Shown here piece after piece: positions 9,701 to 12,323 of a stretch of 12,323 bases of DNA. Source of the DNA: Blastocladiella britannica. Lineage: Eukaryota; Blastocladiomycota; Blastocladiomycetes; Blastocladiales; Blastocladiaceae. Each line of letters opens with the position of its first letter. The first letter of the stretch is position 1. A model generated the notes under the pieces. It did not search any database. It was not told the DNA's origin and saw only the letters and a list, made by a program, of their open reading frames with translations. The position numbers and the translations under genes are program-made. The stretch covers positions 1 through 12,323 of the forward strand of contig MU625078.1 in the NCBI GenBank assembly GCA_025349905.2, in the 5' to 3' direction.

Positions 9701-9896
9701 CGGCCGACGGCGGATCCGTGTAGCGCCAGGCAAACGGTTTCGCGACCGACTCGCCCAAGCACTGCGGGATCCCTCGGCGCTGGCCAGTGGCGGCTGTGGC
9801 GGTGTGGATGTGCAGCGCCAGCACGCAGCAGGCGATCCAGATCACAGCACTTGTGATTGTGCCTCCTCCATTCCGGTGACGGACGGAGGGAATCAT
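6735..9896 (-). CDS. Class C (GABA-B-like) GPCR with OpuAC-type ligand-binding ectodomain and PH-like tail, 875 aa
   Basis: Exons, in transcript order: 9896-9437, 9359-9003, 8935-8873, 8805-8659, 8595-8380, 8308-7704, 7640-7545, 7483-7112, 7046-6735. All eight introns (61-77 bases) are GT-AG. Residues 15-36 look like a signal peptide. Residues about 75-410 resemble the glycine-betaine-binding OpuAC/ProX family (type II periplasmic fold): IELWP, an SWYI segment, GLKLVVVYVG, YWWMPEVLP and a closing ASMRNWAPHVPTFLRLLSF region, with several Trp that could form an aromatic cage; NIT, NLT and NVT sequons fit secretion. Seven helices follow (about 427-449, 465-482, 497-521, 539-558, 586-608, 625-643, 651-672). 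Class C marks are Cys492 and Cys577, LLSLG, IKTGRIYLIF (513-516 KTGR) and NESKYIG before helix 6. Residues about 735-830 look like a PH domain, with Trp820 in its final helix. ATG 9896 has A at -3. Receptor class is confident, ectodomain fairly, PH moderately. Confidence 0.88.
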
Positions 9897-11380
9897 TTTG
9901 TTTTGGGGAGGTGGGTACCGTCAACTTGGTCTAGTGGTGGTGAAAAAAAAAAGAGTTAAGCAAGTAAGTAAGCTGAGTGAGGGAAGGATATTGTGGTGGT
10001 ATGGGAGATTTAGTAGGAAAAGTATTTGGAGAAGGGAAGAAGTTTGATCAACATACAATTGAGAATTGCTTTTAACGCGCCAACGAGATCGGATCTCCAA
10101 CTTACTCCACCAACAGATCCAGCGAGTCCTGGGGTTCGACGAACGAGGAGATCGTCGCTTGGGCGTTATTCGGTGCCAGTGCTTCTTGTAAATGTGGTTA
10201 GACCCTCTTGAAAGTCTTCTTGGAGGAAGCACGAATTTGGAGATATATATTACGCTTCCCATTAAGAGCAGGACGGACCTTCATGGAACGCATTTTGCGA
10301 CGAGCGGGGGCCATTAGCAGCGGTATCAACCACACTCGTCCCTGGTTCGATCTATATGATCACCAGAGCCCAATCGCTTAAAGAAAAATGCATGCGGTGA
10401 TTAGTGAGAAATAAAGTAAAGGTCGCGAACCAATTGCTGGAGGAGGACGGATGTGCGCACCGAGTTTGGTGGGGGCCGGATCGTGAAGACTTGGTCACGA
10501 AAGGATCTTGGCGAGCTTGCACAAAGAGCTTGTACCGCAGAGTGTGCATTGGTGTACGTGCAAGCCACTGTATCTGGCACACCGTATCAAGAGGCACTAC
10601 GCCAAGTAGTTGAAGTTGGGTTATTTGAGTTTGGTTTGATAGGATAAAGCGAGAATAGCTGGTCCGAAGCCGAACGAGCTTGTTGATGATGTCGTTGTGA
10701 GTGAACGGAAATGGGCGTGCGATGTTATTGCTACGATGATGGAGGTAATGGATCGCCGACACAGCAGCATCGGCTCTTGTTGGGATGGTGGAGATGTCGA
10801 TGTAGTTTGATCCGAGGAGGAGCCAACCAACACGCCCGTCTGGCTCCAACACGAGCGCGCAGCGGGTGAGATGCCACGACGATACGAAAACGATATGCAC
10901 CAAGAAAACTCATGGCGCTAGGGCGAGTTTCTTGGCGTCGGCACGCCCCCACCAGGACAGGATTAATCGCTGATTCGCAATATAGTAGCTTGAGATCAAT
11001 TTTAGATTCAAAAGTGAGGGATAAATGCCAAGTACCCGTATGTCCTGTCGTCGTCCGCAGTGTAATAGAGCGTAACGAGGGCAGCGCTTTGATCGCATCC
11101 TGGGCCAAATGGCTCAGCGGGATCGCACGACAAGAGCGCGTCGTTGATCTCGCCGCTTCCGTGCGCTGGGCCGCAGCCGGGCAGAGAGGATGTCACCACG
11201 CAGCACGCGGGATCAGAATTTGGTCGTTCCAAGATTGGTTTTGTTGTCGTCGCTTGATCGAAAGAGAAATGCTGCTGCACCCGTCAACAAGCATGCACCG
11301 GATTCAACTTGCTCTCTTTTTCGTTATAGATGGATCTGGGAGGAAATATAAGAGTGCACTATTGGGTGTTTTATTACAAA
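9897..11380. other. Long stretch without a defensible gene
   Basis: About 1.5 kb upstream of the receptor gene. The part next to the receptor start is pyrimidine-rich on the minus strand (T run plus CACCACCACTAG near 9935-9955) and probably holds its promoter and 5' UTR. Beyond it the GC content and third-position bias look weaker than in the genes. Open frames exist: a 183-codon minus-strand frame at 10352-10903, a basic 38-codon minus-strand frame at 10314-10198 beginning MAPARRKMRSMK, and a minus-strand frame at 11280-11008. None shows a domain I recognise, and I could not connect them with convincing introns. No tRNA, rRNA, terminal repeats or transposase motifs were found. It could be a long regulatory region, a decayed gene or a fast-evolving gene. 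Confidence 0.5.
11370..11375 (-). promoter_or_regulatory. Possible polyadenylation signal AATAAA of the right-end gene
   Basis: On the minus strand AATAAA begins five bases after the TAG stop of the frame ending at 11381. The close spacing supports that frame as the true 3' end of a gene, though a signal this near to a stop is unusually tight. Confidence 0.4.
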
Positions 11381-11964
11381 CTAGAAAAGCAAGGCAACCG
11401 CGATGCCCATTGCATGCTCAAACAACTTGGCGATCGCGCCATGGCACCGGGTTGAACCAAAGTCCAGTAAGAGTGTGGCCGCGTCCCACTGAGGGGCGGT
11501 CGTGGTGCCAGCGTCAATGCGCCCAAGCTCCAGGAACACGTCGTTTGGAGTCGGGAGGTGGCCAGGCAGTGGGCCAACGACGTACTTGAGCAAACACCAC
11601 GCCAGCACCTCGCACTCAGCAGCCGAAAATTTGGCGCGTAGTACGCCGGCGATCTCGAGCGCCTCGGCGGACGGCGTCCGGACGACTTTTGGCTGGCCAC
11701 TCGCGCGTGGGGCCGGGCAAACATACTCGTCGTAAATGGCCGCGACCGGGAGCCGGCGAAGCGCATTGGCTATGCACTCACAAAAAGACACCCCTGGATC
11801 AAGGAGCAGCAAAAACAACTCCAGCGACTGGAAAAATCGTGGTCGAGCAAACGAGTGAGAAGCGCAAAAAAAAGGCAGGCGGAGTTCACGTGTGCGCCTC
11901 GTTCCGGAAACGCCCGTCGACGAGCACGGCGACACAAGGAGCACGGTGCCAACGCCTCGCCCAT
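11381..11964 (-). CDS. Uncharacterised protein or 3' gene end, possible OCRL-type RhoGAP-like domain
   Basis: The minus-strand frame up to 11827 has strong GC-type codon bias and a protein-like composition (SAEALEIAGVL, AECEVLAWCLLKYVV, LPTPNDVFLELGRI). A 62-base GT-AG intron at 11889-11828, with a run of eight T near its 5' end and TTTTTCCAG at its 3' end, resembles the other introns of the window and joins it in phase 0 to 11964-11890, giving 173 residues from ATG 11964. The pattern of an LLDPG turn, then RRLPVAAIYDEYV and a final FGSTR helix recalls the shortened RhoGAP domain of OCRL/INPP5B phosphatases, where it lacks the catalytic arginine. This is a weak resemblance by eye. The 5' end is uncertain: upstream sequence stays open, so more exons may exist towards or beyond the window edge. 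Confidence 0.45.
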
Positions 11965-12323
11965 CAAGCGTCCGTGCGTCCGTCCCTCCCTTCGAGGCCG
12001 AGCACGCGGTGCGGGGCACTCCCTCTCGTCGCCCCACTAATAAATAAAGCGAGTGCCACCACGGGCGCGCCCAATGACCATTCTACCACGTTCGAGATGC
12101 GTCGCCTTTAGCGCGATATGACGCGTCCGTTGTCGCCGTCGGGCATGGCCGGCCTATCGTGAATCGAGAAACGATTTTTTTTTAGTGGGTTGTGTCGAAG
12201 GAGAATGAATGAATGCGCACCCCTCTTTGCATAATCCTCCCAATGCCGACCCAATAGTTTTCTCGTCCTTGGACCCTCTCGAGCACGCTCGAAACTCGTC
12301 ATCATCATCCTCAAAGTGCGTGA
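11965..12323. other. Right-end region, unassigned
   Basis: No convincing exon is seen on either strand. Two overlapping AATAAA motifs on the plus strand (12039-12048) could mark the end of a plus-strand transcript, but no plus-strand coding frame before them looks real. A T run at 12175-12183 (plus strand) resembles intron tracts in this window, so an intron of a minus-strand gene is possible here. The region may equally be the promoter of the minus-strand gene that ends at 11381. Confidence 0.35.

Noticed and set aside
6735..9896. Several separate minus-strand genes (one per ORF) instead of one receptor
   Set aside because: Every gap between the frames has GT-AG ends with matching phase and 61-77 base length, and the joined protein follows one known domain order from signal peptide to tail.
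10320..10370. Possible tRNA around the GGTTCGATC motif
   Set aside because: Only a B-box-like match is present; no cloverleaf, A box or acceptor stem could be formed.
10912..11589. 225-codon plus-strand ORF
   Set aside because: Its 3' part lies antisense to the better-supported minus-strand exon, the composition is Arg/Trp/Cys-rich as in shadow frames, and no domain is seen.
9897..12323. Transposon or retroelement in the right third of the window
   Set aside because: No terminal repeats, target-site duplications, reverse transcriptase, integrase or transposase motifs could be found by eye.

Overview
The window is nuclear DNA from a eukaryotic microbe. Genes are GC-rich and close together, and they are cut by short GT-AG introns of 56-81 bases. 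All 17 introns that I could place in the five confident genes keep the reading frame and restore a recognisable protein family. The gene content (an RGS protein, a GABA-B-like class C GPCR, an ECM4-type glutathionyl-hydroquinone reductase, a kelch propeller protein), the small introns and the TATA boxes close to the start codons would suit a zoosporic early-diverging fungus such as a member of Blastocladiomycota. That placement is inference: there is no rRNA or other marker gene here to confirm it.

Layout. Positions 152-1580 (+): a five-exon, six-bladed kelch protein in which introns fall at the same codon of successive repeats. Positions 1823-2911 (+): a two-exon RGS-domain protein. Positions 3194-4499 (+): a four-exon glutathionyl-hydroquinone reductase with a possible mitochondrial leader, behind a TATA box. 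Positions 4682-6494 (+): a two-exon serine beta-lactamase-like hydrolase, also behind a TATA box. Positions 6735-9896 (-): a nine-exon receptor that joins a secreted glycine-betaine/OpuAC-type (type II periplasmic-binding) domain to a GABA-B-like seven-helix domain and a PH-like cytoplasmic tail; it converges with the hydrolase. Positions 9897-11380: about 1.5 kb with no gene I can defend. Positions 11381-11964 (-): a probable small gene or 3' gene end, possibly with an OCRL-type RhoGAP-like fold. The rest of the right end is unassigned.

How the genes may relate. The receptor would sense an extracellular small ligand (a quaternary amine or amino-acid-like compound, by homology of its binding domain) and act through heterotrimeric G proteins. 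The RGS protein is the kind of factor that ends such signals, but sharing a locus is only a hint that they are linked. The hydroquinone reductase and the beta-lactamase-like hydrolase look like independent metabolic or detoxification genes. The receptor is the most remarkable object in the window. The one-exon-per-blade structure of the kelch gene is the most striking piece of gene architecture.
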